A stretch of 64,000 nt of DNA from Cristatella mucedo (taxonomy: Eukaryota > Bryozoa > Phylactolaemata > Cristatellidae): the NCBI GenBank assembly GCA_009760855.2, contig WPIO01000002.1, positions 3,020,501-3,084,500 on the forward strand, read 5' to 3'. This document shows positions 49,910 to 59,015 of the stretch, in pieces. Each line of letters opens with the position of its first letter. Positions within the stretch are counted from its first letter, which is position 1. The notes under the pieces were generated by a model, which was not told where the DNA came from, did no database searches, and worked only from the letters and a program-made list of their open reading frames with translations. The translations under genes were made by a program, and so were the position numbers.

Positions 49910-52612
49910 AAATGATTTAAGTGACCCATGTGCCACTTGAAAAGGGAACGTTTTCCGATAGAAAAACGTGATCAGTCCCATATGCCATATGCTGTTATAG
50001 TATATATATATATATATATATATATATGCTGCTATAGTCATATGCCAGTACCCATTTACCTTATCACCCTAGGCCTTACAGCTAGCTGGCCTAGCACATG
50101 CTAGCAAAGAAAGCTACCAGCAGCACCAGAGCCGAAAGGGAGCGGCTCCAGGGCCGACAACAACACGGCTATCATGTAAATAACTAAATATTAGCTGATT
50201 TAGCATCCTCATTTGTATAGCTGCAGAATAGCCCCAATGGCTATCACCACCACTTGCAGTTGACATTAAAGGATCGCCCACTGCAGGATTCGAACCCATG
50301 ATCTCGGTCGTGAAGAGCAAACAACTTATCTTCTGGGCTATCACATCCCCACCATGCTGCTGACGTTGTTTGTCTGAAGACCTTGCAGTTGTTTGTGTGA
50401 GGTATTATAATGCAGATAGTATAGTAATAACAAGTCATAGCAAGCTGAAGAACTAAATTAGCAGTAGTGTGTGGTATAATAATAATAATAATGCACTTGA
50501 TAAAGCGCCCTGAGAGAACTCAATCTCTTTCTAGGCACTTTATATTTACTGCAAAGGGACCGCGATTGAATGTTGAGTAATATCATGCTGTGCACAACAA
50601 TACGAATGTCTGTCTCGAAAGCAGAGCTGCTGTGTAAGGAAAGACCGTAGTGGCAAGGGCAGCTTGACATCACACCAAATCCTTTTATCGATGTATCATC
50701 CAGTTAAAGGTCGAGTTGAAGGGTCTGCACTTGCCTGCCCTTAGGAGCGTGCTGTCGCATGGCGCTAGCAAGCAGTCTGCGTCGTACATCACACCAAATC
50801 CTTTTATCGATGTATCATCCAGTTAAAGGTCGAGTTGAAGGGTCTGCACTTGCCTGCCCTTAGGAGCGTGCTGTCGCATGGCGCTAGCAAGCAGTCTGCG
50901 TCGTAAGCCGGAGGCAGAAGAGAAACGATTGCTGAAGGTCGCCGTTATGTTTGCAGTCCGTGTGGATGCCTGTAGCACTATTGGGGAACATGAACAGCAG
51001 TACCACGCTCTGTATCAGTGGTCGGCCATACTTCTTTCAGGTGCTGGACATTGTCGCACCACCATTCACGAGCGAATTCACATCGCTGTTTTTACCACTT
51101 GTCGAAAACGAAGAGATAACCGGCTGTCTGAAGTTGGAAGACAGGAGCGACCCGGTGAACGAATTTCTGAGTAAGTTTACTTGCTTAAACCGTCATTCGG
51201 TATCAGTTTGAGCATCAGCTGCCAGTGAACCATGTGGGGACAGGTTTGCCCATCGCTCGTGCTGCAGTATTGCCGTGGGTCCACTGCGACCCCACTGTGC
51301 ACTCTTAGCGTGTTGCAGCATGCTACCTGCTCTGCCGAGTGGACCTGTGCTGCACTGCAAGGTGTGTCGTGGTGTGCTTGCGATTTTGCTGCACAATAGC
51401 TTTGAAGGCCGTCCATGTTTTAATAGTTGCCCTCGATTTGCCACATGCAGGTTCGACCTCGTACAGCATGCTCAGGGCTTTATCGTCGAGGTGTTGCAGT
51501 CGGTAGTCCCCCCCCCCCCTGCACTGACACTTGGGTTGACACGGTCGCCTCGGTGTCTAGCTTTACCGAACTAGTAACGAGGAAGACACAAAAGGATCAC
51601 TGTTGATGTTGTATGCCGTGATTGCTCTGCTGCTTAAGTTTCACTTTTCTTGTGCCGGTTGTCTCTGTCGTGGCCTCGTCGCATTGCAATTTTGCATTTT
51701 CAGCGTCAGCACTTTTAAGCTATAGCTAGATGTCTGCTGGGATTGACCCGATCTGGGCTCCGAAACGCCGGGAGGTGCCCCGTGAACCGAAGCCCGGTCT
51801 TTCAGAGCAGCTTAAACTGGCTCCTTCGAATCAGAAGCCCCGTGTTTAGCTCGAGGGAAGGTTCTTGCCTTTGTCGAGCCAAGATTGTTCCAAGCTTTAG
51901 CCTAGAAGGCTCTGCTGACCCTTAAAAAAGGGCTGGCTGTTTGCCTTATCGTGCGTATTTTTTATACCTTTTTTATTCTGTGGATACTGCTCGCCCTCGC
52001 GTGCACGCACGCTTGCTTACGGACAAGCAGAGGTGAGGACGCAAGCACGCATGCCTGTACATACAGATCATGTGTCATGGAAAAAAGAGGGAAATCACGA
52101 GGAAGCTGCTGTTTGTAGTGACATTGTGAATTCATACCTTGTGTTCTTGGTTTGCTCGATCTGCCAGGGACTTTTGGTTTCTTGATCGTGATTATGCTTG
52201 TTGCTCAGGTGAACAACAATTAAACCTGAACAGCTATACTCGGTAAGCAATCCGTTATGGGGAACCGTTGCTTATGGTGTTCATGTTGCAAGGTATATCT
52301 CTGAGCTTAGCCAGTTGGCTTATTTGTTTTCTCTACTATTCCATCCATACGAGACGATTCTTTGGTTGAACTACCGTGTGGGGAGCAGAAATCCTCCTGG
52401 TCCTACTGCATTCCATCTTAGTTTGTGTATGTTTCGCACCTCTCGGTATTCCAGGAGGTAGTATCTTACTATTACCTTACTATTCGATCATAGCTTTAGC
52501 AACTTGTGCACTTTGCATGGCCACAACTCGAATAGTCTCTATGCTAATGATGTCAGAAGGCAGCTGGTTTACTTTTTTAGTTTTTTTTTGTTCTGTAGGC
52601 CACTGCCGGTGA
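30337..52612 (+). CDS. NELFCD: Negative elongation factor C/D (NELFCD, TH1), 17 coding exons
   Basis: NELF-C/D is a core subunit of the nuclear NELF complex, which together with DSIF stabilises promoter-proximal pausing of RNA polymerase II. Exons joined by phase encode 616 residues, or 572 if the unusual exon 6 is skipped (human 590). Similarity to the human protein runs along nearly the whole length, for example [43 protein letters not shown] (here [10 protein letters not shown]), [20 protein letters not shown] and LIRYFVTE. I chose ATG 30337 because it sits in a strong context (ACAATGG); an in-frame ATG at 30319 would add six residues. The gene points away from the MET-like gene. The last exon is the weakest call. 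Confidence 0.95.
30496..30617 (+). CDS. NELFCD: NELFCD exon 2
   Basis: Encodes [20 protein letters not shown], matching the human CLHKFSTRDYIMEP region. Phase 0 in, phase 2 out, donor GTAGCG. Confidence 0.92.
30718..30827 (+). CDS. NELFCD: NELFCD exon 3
   Basis: Encodes [15 protein letters not shown] and [17 protein letters not shown]. The donor is a weak GTTCGA, but protein continuity into exon 4 supports it. Confidence 0.92.
30927..31036 (+). CDS. NELFCD: NELFCD exon 4
   Basis: Encodes [20 protein letters not shown] and ends NEGE. The acceptor follows TTTTCAG and the donor is GTACTT. Confidence 0.93.
31876..31983 (+). CDS. NELFCD: NELFCD exon 5
   Basis: Encodes [20 protein letters not shown] and ends LMLNFTIK, phase 0 to 0, donor GTATGA. 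Confidence 0.94.
32552..32683 (+). CDS. NELFCD: NELFCD exon 6: extra in-frame 44-codon exon absent from human
   Basis: A stop-free, phase 0 to 0 segment between a CCCCCTAG acceptor and a consensus GTGAGT donor. It encodes [20 protein letters not shown] and ends EKHISFPA. In human NELF-C/D the residues on either side (LNFTVK and LISDAG) are contiguous, so this would be a lineage-specific or alternatively spliced insertion. I do not recognise the peptide. Confidence 0.6.
33573..33725 (+). CDS. NELFCD: NELFCD exon 7
   Basis: Encodes [20 protein letters not shown] and [15 protein letters not shown], phase 0 to 0, donor GTATGC. Confidence 0.95.
33960..34405 (+). mobile_element. LINE tails of families A and B in series
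   Basis: A family A end (CTGCTACTTCTATGCTACTC, then GACTTTGTGGAGTTACAGAC) is directly followed by a family B end (AAAGAGATTGAGTTCTCTGG and a TTA-rich run). The two probably came by separate insertions. Confidence 0.7.
35850..36440 (+). mobile_element. LINE 3' end, family B, with reverse transcriptase remains
   Basis: In broken frames the DNA encodes [17 protein letters not shown], a frameshifted form of the LINE reverse transcriptase segment also seen at 54813-55184. It runs into a diverged family B tail (TTTAGTTCTCTTTAAGTTG) and a TTA-rich end. Confidence 0.68.
37482..37612 (+). CDS. NELFCD: NELFCD exon 8, non-canonical GC donor
   Basis: Encodes [20 protein letters not shown] and [13 protein letters not shown]. 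The frame stays open well past the homologous part. A donor AG|GCAGGT at 37613 gives a gap-free alignment with the human protein across the joint (KERGLD against KEKGHD). Confidence 0.88.
37794..37914 (+). CDS. NELFCD: NELFCD exon 9
   Basis: Encodes [20 protein letters not shown] and [12 protein letters not shown]. The acceptor follows CTCTACAG and the donor is GTGCGT. Confidence 0.94.
38083..38149 (+). CDS. NELFCD: NELFCD exon 10
   Basis: Short exon encoding [20 protein letters not shown], matching human LFKMFTSMDPPPVELIR. Donor GTGAGC, phase 1. Confidence 0.92.
38405..38515 (+). mobile_element. tRNA-derived SINE (family C)
   Basis: A 5'-shortened copy with head remnant GTGGTTTAGGTACTCACCC, B-box-like TGTGGTTTCTAGCCC and tail GAGATTAAGTTCTGTTAGGG then CGCTATACAAATGA. 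Confidence 0.65.
40850..40944. repeat. (CA)n microsatellite, about 95 bases
   Basis: The longest pure CA run in the window, about 300 bases before NELFCD exon 11. Confidence 0.97.
41242..41357 (+). CDS. NELFCD: NELFCD exon 11
   Basis: Encodes [20 protein letters not shown] and [14 protein letters not shown]. The acceptor is CCTTGCAG and the donor is GTTAGT. Confidence 0.94.
41750..42242 (+). mobile_element. LINE family A 3' end nested in another LINE
   Basis: An open frame (41770-42183) encodes [20 protein letters not shown], then [20 protein letters not shown], the well-known C-terminal end of CR1/L2-type reverse transcriptases. A tail with CTTTGTGGAGTTACTGACGG and (TACA)n follows. Minus-strand LINE sequence lies on both sides, so this copy inserted later. 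Confidence 0.82.
43088..43250 (-). mobile_element. tRNA-derived SINE (family D), nested
   Basis: The minus strand reads GATAGCCCAGGAGGTAAAGT (A-box side), then GAGGTCGTGGGTTCGAATAC (B-box side). It interrupts the decayed LINE between its endonuclease and reverse transcriptase parts. Confidence 0.75.
47365..47504 (+). CDS. NELFCD: NELFCD exon 12
   Basis: Encodes [20 protein letters not shown] and [14 protein letters not shown], matching human RVSINKDELKST. The acceptor is TGCCACAG and the donor is GTGAGT, phase 2. Confidence 0.93.
47636..47750 (+). CDS. NELFCD: NELFCD exon 13
   Basis: Encodes [20 protein letters not shown] and [12 protein letters not shown], among the most conserved parts of the protein. 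Donor GTGAGT. Confidence 0.96.
48786..48881 (+). CDS. NELFCD: NELFCD exon 14
   Basis: Encodes [20 protein letters not shown], aligning with human ISTCHQLLHPQVLQLLVKLF. Phase 0 to 0, donor GTGAGT. Confidence 0.93.
49073..49219 (+). CDS. NELFCD: NELFCD exon 15
   Basis: Encodes [20 protein letters not shown] and [11 protein letters not shown]. Phase 0 to 0, donor GTGAGA. Confidence 0.95.
49880..50027. repeat. (GA)n and (TA)n microsatellites
   Basis: A GA run of about 32 bases at 49880-49912 and a TA run of about 28 bases at 50000-50027, in the intron before NELFCD exon 16. Confidence 0.92.
50192..50348 (-). mobile_element. tRNA-derived SINE (family D)
   Basis: The minus strand has GATAGCCCAGAAGATAAGTT and, as B box, ATGGGTTCGAATCC. 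The rest matches the copy at 43088-43250. Confidence 0.75.
50478..50600 (-). mobile_element. LINE family B tail
   Basis: Near-consensus tail on the minus strand, AGAGATTGAGTTCTCTCAGG then GCGCTTTATCAAGTGC and (ATT)n. Confidence 0.78.
50669..50905. repeat. Near-perfect tandem duplication, 118/119-base unit
   Basis: The unit starting CATCACACCAAATCC and ending CTGCGTCGTA occurs twice in a row (50669-50786, 50787-50905). The copies differ by a single inserted C. The array ends 135 bases before NELFCD exon 16. Confidence 0.93.
51041..51170 (+). CDS. NELFCD: NELFCD exon 16
   Basis: Encodes [20 protein letters not shown] and then DPVNEFL, matching human VLDVIAPPYTSDFVQLFLPI. The acceptor is CTTTCAG and the donor is a perfect GTAAGT, phase 1. 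Confidence 0.95.
52599..52612 (+). CDS. NELFCD: NELFCD exon 17: best candidate for the last coding exon
   Basis: After a long pyrimidine tract ending TTCTGTAG, the phase gives SHCR and a stop, so the protein would end EFLSHCR. The human end begins EFIAHCKSN, which favours this site. It implies a tail about seven residues shorter. In-phase alternatives start at 52209 (stop at 52246) and at 51452. Confidence 0.5.
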
Positions 52613-54364
52613 CCGCCCACTAGCCTACAAGACTGCAAATCGAAGACACCGATTCGGGCCACTCCGGTACTGATCCGACGAGACACAGCGTAGAACGTGC
52701 TTGTGTGGTTAAGTCAAGCTGAGCTCCTAAAGAGCTTCAAGCCTTACCATCGAGGCCAGAATTTGCCGCACGAGAGTCTAGGGCAGGGCTACCGTAATGG
52801 GCTTTACTTTTCCCCATGGATACGACCAAGCTTGCATTTGAGCGTATCATCACTGCGATGGCTAGCGGTCACGTGATATTCGTCATAGCTCATTATAGTT
52901 TCCGTTTATGAGGGAAGGGTTATACATATGTAGTAAAAAAGATTAAGTTATTGTTTTTAAACTTTTCTAATCAGTGCATGTTTATATTTGGCCTTCAAGC
53001 GCTGGTTTTTGTTCTGTACTGTCATTGCTGTAGGTAGATGCTACTTGGGAACAGCTTGTGATTGCTTTTATGCAGTGTGGCCCATGCAGGTGGGGCAGTC
53101 TGCTTTTGTGTGTCGTAAATATATTAATGGGAAGATTTTAAGGTGCTGCTATACTTGCTTGCTCTTGCTGCTCCAGTCGCCGATGCAGTACCGGGTCGTT
53201 TTAGCTGTTACTTTGAATGCGTCTGAATGGGCATTTGAAGGGTGCTTTGGCAAATGAGTCAGGCGGGCTGTGAGTCAGTCATGCAGAGATACGTGCGAAA
53301 GCTCACACAGAGATGCGCACGAAATGCACCTCAGCTCACACCCTCCTGTAGATGGCTTCTTCTGGATGAGGTGAGCATTGAACCAAGTTATGTCCCTTTC
53401 TGATAACGAGCAGTAATTCGAGTGTTTGTTTTACGGTCATCTCAGCAAAGCACATCCTGGCCGTGCACATTGTCCCGTCGGAACGTTCGTTTTCATTGTC
53501 TCCCTTCAAGGTTAGACCGGGTGCCGATGGCCTGTGCAAGGGCAGGACGTGCTCAGACCTTATGTTCTTAGGCACCAGCGGCTCTAACCTTTGGACGCTG
53601 GACGCCAAGGTAACGTCAGTGCTGCCCCCTACCCAAGCGCAGAGTCTCAGTAGCTTCAGTGCATGTTGGCCTGTTCAAAACCCATTCGAAAATGGCAACT
53701 GTCTGCTGTAATGAGTAAAAGTAAGCTCCATTGCTTGAGTTCCAGGGGGTAGAAGGACAATTTTTACGAATATCTCGTCTTGTACGTCTCGATAAACCTG
53801 GCAGCTGGGCTTGTTCACCTCTAGGTTCCATTCGTTCTCGTACTCCAGCTTATTAATCTGAAATACGTGGCTAAACTCTGAGGCTTCTGCTCCTATATCC
53901 TGCTTCTCTGACTCTGATCGATTAGCTGTGCTCCTAACAAACCTCAAATCCTTTGGAGACTACCTCTTTAATTGCTATCCTTTAAAGTCTGAAAATGGCT
54001 ACCCACTGACTTTGCCATATCTCTTGACTTGGCATTTAAAGGATGTCAAAAAACCTGCAGATCACTAGCTTTGTCCATGTGATTGCCCTTAATGTGTGGA
54101 CGTGTGCTGCAACTATGTGTATTATTATTGCTAATCAGTTTATAAGCTTCCTAGCTAGCCCACTTGGTGGTTAGAAATTAATTTAATACTCTCGTAGGGG
54201 GCTGTACATTTATTTCATTTTCAAGAGACCCGCTTTGAGTAATCCAGTTATTCTGTGTTCAGTCACTTAACCATAACAATAGTAATACGACTTTTGCTTA
54301 TTACCCTAATAGAACTTAATCTCCCGCGACTAGCTTTACATATGCTGTAAAGGAAGCATGATCA

Positions 54365-54450
54365 AAACTGGTTTGGTCCAGCGGTTAGGGTGCTCTGTGA
54401 AGCACCTGAATAGAGATTGAGTTCTCTTGGGGCGCTATACAAATGAATTA
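54365..54450 (+). mobile_element. tRNA-derived SINE (family C), shortened
   Basis: Head CTGGTTTGGTCCAGCGGTTA and tail GAGATTGAGTTCTCTTGGGG then CGCTATACAAATGAATTA. The middle, including the B box, is deleted. Confidence 0.68.
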
Positions 54451-54548
54451 TATATGTATATATGTTAAGTCGTAACATGCACAGCGTCAAAAAGCATAAT
54501 ATGGTTAGAGGTAACATGTAGTGTTAACTTGTAAATATGATTAGTAGT

Positions 54549-55230
54549 ATAATAATAATAATAATGCACTTGATAAAGCGCCCTCAGAGAACTCAATCTC
54601 TTTCTAGGTGCTTTTATGCACGGTCAGCACGTGTAAGCAGGTAACAGATAGTGTTAACGTGTAAATATGATTAGTAGTATGCACAGGGTCAGCACGAATA
54701 AGCACACAAACGACGAATCATGAGGATCCGGCAAATGCTGGGAGACATTCGTTTTTAGCTTATTTTTAAATCTCAAGTCAGGGGGTGTCGTGTCGTCAGT
54801 CGGAAGTGAGTTTCAGGTTTTTGAAGCATACGAACTTAAGGCACAGTCTCCCAAACGTTGGAGGTTAGTTCGAAGCGCAGCTAAGCGAGTCAGATAAGCA
54901 AGTGATACGATGCCTACCCTGGTGTGGAGTAACTCTGATGGCTGGAGCCAAAGAATGAAGGGGCCCAAAAGTGAGTGACAAAACCTTGAAGTCGATGCGT
55001 TGCTTGACTGGGACCCAGTGCAGGTCGGCGAAAAGTGGTGTAATGGGCAACTTCGACACTCACGACAGACAAGCCTATGTGCTGAGTTTTGCACCAACTG
55101 TAAGCGCCTAATTGCATAGGCCGGTAGACCAGCAAGAAGTGAGTTACCGAAGTCGAGACGGGATGTCACCAAGGCATGAACCACTTTGGATGTAGTATTA
55201 CTGTCTAAGCAGGCCCGAATTTACACAGTG
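54549..55230 (-). mobile_element. LINE family B copy with reverse transcriptase end and tail
   Basis: The minus strand encodes VTSRLDFGNSLLAGLPAYAI then RRLQLVQNSAHRLVCRE, a classic CR1/L2-type reverse transcriptase segment. It continues to the family B tail and ends in (ATT)n at 54549. This copy links the coding part to the tail and so defines family B. Confidence 0.85.
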
Positions 55231-56249
55231 TTACATAGCTGATCATCAGACATTCGTGTCTTGCTCGTGACACGGATGACAACGCAATTGCAACCACAGT
55301 TAACACTAGTCATGATATAAGTTGGTACTTCCTTCGGTGCTATCAGAACTATAAATCACTTCTGCATACTTTCTGTGGATGTTTATCCTTCAACTGTGGC
55401 TGTTAAGCCCAAGTTCTGATACTTGGTATGACATTGATGTGAGACAGTGGTTGAAATCGGTCTTATTGTTCTCTATTAGCCAGGTTATCGTGAAGCTATG
55501 CGTTCTACGGACTGCTGCAATCGTTCGCCTGTTTATGCTTAGGATCGCCCTGGGACCAGCAAGTTTCAGGGAACAGGGCTGTGTGGAGTTTCCTTGTGAG
55601 GAGCTGAATGCAGCATTCAGACTACTATAGAAATCTAAAATTTGCTCCAGGCGATCCCGAAGATTAGACATATTTAGTTTGATTTACTTGGCGTTCACAT
55701 ACTTCGTGTGGTAGTGCATCAAACTGGGCTTTTTTCTGTGTTTGACAGAAGCTTATCAAACTTACTTTAATGAAATGGGCTTGGGCTCATTCACCAGCGC
55801 TACCCAAAGGACCGCAAATGGCACGGTGGCGTTACGTATTAATAATATATCGCTTAAGCAAATTATCAAGGGCAGGAGCATGATACAACAATGAGTGTTT
55901 ATGAGCAAGTGCATAAGAAAAACCCTTACTCGAAGCGCTTGCTTAGGCCTATAAGTAGGCGGCACTTCGGTAGAGCTTGCACACTGATCAGGTTTTATTT
56001 AGTACAACTGCCCATCATCTGCAGAGACTCGTGCATTAATGAATGAATGAAATTGAGTTGAATAGTTGTAAGCAGCTGTTTATTAAACTGAACACGGGAG
56101 AGTAGAGAAAACTATTCTCTCACCCCTTACTGGCTTTTCTGGGACACCGCTTTTGTTGGTTCGGACGTGGCTCAGCAGAGAAATATGAAAGGCATTTAGG
56201 CTTTGGGAATCGATATTTCACTATATGATCAGGCTAGTAATGTTATGTA

Positions 56250-56420
56250 TCGCCGTCTGTAACTCCACAAAGTCATAAAGACCATGTGGGTGTTATGAAG
56301 GAGTTTTGCATATCGCACTCACAGCCTCAGCGGCTTTCGGTACGCATTCGGTGGCCAAAAGACTTCGTCTCACGCAGCAAAGAGAAAGTGGGAAGCATAG
56401 CAGAGGCAGGAGAGCAGTTG
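56250..56420 (-). mobile_element. LINE family A 3' end
   Basis: The minus strand contains CTCTTTGCTGCGTGAGACGA, AGTGCGATATGCAAAACTCC and GACTTTGTGGAGTTACAGAC, in the order seen at 42080-42220. Confidence 0.72.
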
Positions 56421-56939
56421 AGGAAGTAGTAGATTACAAGGCAAATTTCGTCGGGGTTTCGGTCCGGCGAGTTTGGTGTCGCGGGATTCACTATCAAACC
56501 AGCCGGTAGCAGCTCCCGAAACTAATGCGTTTGAGTCGAAGAAGAGGTCGCTCACTATTTTCTGGTGCTTGACGAGGCAAAAATAATTATTGCATGCAGT
56601 CTCCGGCGAAATTGTTACCCGCAATTCTGAAATCGATCTCGTGGAGCAGTTACAATCGCTCATTGTCGGTTCGAAACGTTTCTCGAGTCCAAAACGGACT
56701 AGTCTGCACGATCGACAAACCAAGTTCGCCTGGGAACGAGTAAAGCAGCTTTTTGAAGGATTTAACGAGAGATCCAGCTAGCGTACTGGGCGAAACCTGA
56801 GTGTCTGACAGAAAATAAGTATCGATAGTAGGTTGGATATGGAGCTGAATTTTAAAGGGACTATGACCATAAGGACAGCACAGCAATCAATAGAAGAGTT
56901 TGGAACTGACAGCGGAACGATCAAGCATACCCCCGGCTC

Positions 56940-57115
56940 AAGGAGGAAATAGATAGCCCAGGAGGTAAAATGCTCCCTCTTAACGACCGAGGTCGCGGTT
57001 TCGAATCCTGCTTTGGCGATCTTTTCTTGCCAACTACAAGCGGCAGCGATAGCCGTTAAGGCTTTTCTCTCGCTATACAAAATGAGGCTGCCAAATCAGC
57101 TAGTATTTATTATTT
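56940..57115 (+). mobile_element. tRNA-derived SINE (family D)
   Basis: GATAGCCCAGGAGGTAAAAT (A-box side), GGTCGCGGTTTCGAATCC (B-box side), then a body ending AATGAGGCTGCCAAATCAGC. The only plus-strand copy I noticed. Confidence 0.75.
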
Positions 57116-58734
57116 AAATAAATACGACGCGATGTGAAGGTTGACACGTGTAATCAATTTTTCGCTGTGTTACTACAAGGGAAGCATTAGCAACAGTGGA
57201 GATGGATCTGTTTCACTTCGTGCAATCCCTTCTTCGTTATCAACCAGTTCGCACCGTTTGCCATTCGAGGCAACTGATGCAGCGTTCGAATCTCTGCTTC
57301 AAGAACACTCTTTGAATAAGTTACCAGTTGGCTTGCTTGGCGCATCCCGAAGCTTAATAGAAGCTTACTGCTGACATTCGTGCATGTCAGTTTTTTTAGA
57401 GCCAACATTTGCTTACAAAATAAGCTTACGTACACGAAACTGCACTAGCCTGCACGCTGTTACGGTGCTGCTGTGCCAATATTTCTTCTGCCGTCTCGAA
57501 GAGATTCTCTCTTTGTGATGCACTGGTTATGTGAAGACAAGCTTGAAACTACAACAAGTAAACGCTAAGGGATCCTAGGAAGAGCTAATTTGCAAGAAAG
57601 GCTTCGAAAAAGCCGCTGTTGCTTGCTCTTCGTGAGGTAGAATTTTATGGCCCCCTCCTCGGTGCATCTGTGCGGTCCTGAGCAATTCCCTCCAATTCCC
57701 CACTATGCGTCTTATTTTTGTTCCGGCATGCTTTTCGTGATGACCGGTGCACGACTCTGAGCAAGATACGAACTTGGTTCCTTCCATCCAGCGATCCCAA
57801 GTGTCTTCCTGTGTGCTCATTTATGCTGATCTAAGCTTAGTATCCTTCTCTAGGCATGACGTCACACATGTTAGTGACGGTTGATTTCGGCTTCTCTTGC
57901 ACCGATTTTTTAAAGCACATGGGTGGAGATTTGGTTCTAAAAGAACGATATACTGTACAAACGACATAATAATTATTAATACTATTATTATTGTCATAAG
58001 TAGCATACGATTTGTTTCTTCTGTTTGATGAATGCAGGGCGGATGCACGACAATCTGGCTGAGCGACCGTTCTGGCTGGCAATAGCCGGGGTTTAACCTA
58101 GTTCGAGAAAGTCGGGCATTCTCTCTGCCGGAAGTGACAACGGCTTGCGAACCGGAAAGCTTGCAGGTGGCCAACTTTGGGGCACACGTACTTTCGGGTA
58201 TTCGTACTCGGTGCCCGTACTACCAGCTCTGCTGGTCCCGTTCTGACGACATGACCTCCACTATTCTAACGCAAAGACATCTTCTCTCCTGCCGCCAACT
58301 GTGGCACTCCTTTCCGGCCTCATGAGCTACTACTTCCATGCTAATGAAACTGTGGCGTGCTAAATCAACCAGATTATGACTTATATTCATCATTCGTTGG
58401 TTCCTAAATTATAACGGCTATGAACAGAATATGCGATCATCTATAACCAATGTAGCATAAAAGCTTTAGCCCTGTAGTAGGCATGGAGTTGGCGCTCCGG
58501 AAGTTGAGCTGATTTGAACTCGTATTTGAGCCGTATGAGAGTTGTTGCACCTCGTGGCAGCTGTTGAACTCCTTTAACCCTTCATCGCTGTAACTGTGCG
58601 CAAAGGTGCAGCGCCTAATAGCCGTTAATCGCGATAAAAGATTCAGGGCTTCGCCAATATTGGCCACGCGTCAGCTGAGACTAGCATCGTGACGAGCGCC
58701 GTGTTTGCAGCCTAGTTCTGTTCGGATGTCTGCC

Positions 58735-59015
58735 GTCACACCCCTTTACTCATTCTTACGAAACGACATATACTCGTGCGCTGCCGACTGTGGCATATCC
58801 TTTTCAGCCGTTCTGAGCTGCTACTTCCATGCTACTCACTACCTCGACTGCTCTCCTGACTCACCAATGCTTAGCACTTCTTCTTTTTTTGTGCGAGATG
58901 AAGTCTGTTGGCTACCGTATGCGTACCGATAGTCGCGTAAGCTTTAAGTGCACTATATAAAAGTCTTCTTCGTAACACCCACTTAGTCTTTGTGGAGTTA
59001 TAGAAGGAGATTAAT
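58735..59015 (+). mobile_element. LINE family A 3' end
   Basis: Encodes [20 protein letters not shown], homologous to the end of the copy at 41750-42242, and then the family A tail with CTTTGTGGAGTTATAGAAGG. A decayed relative may begin near 58230. Confidence 0.75.
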
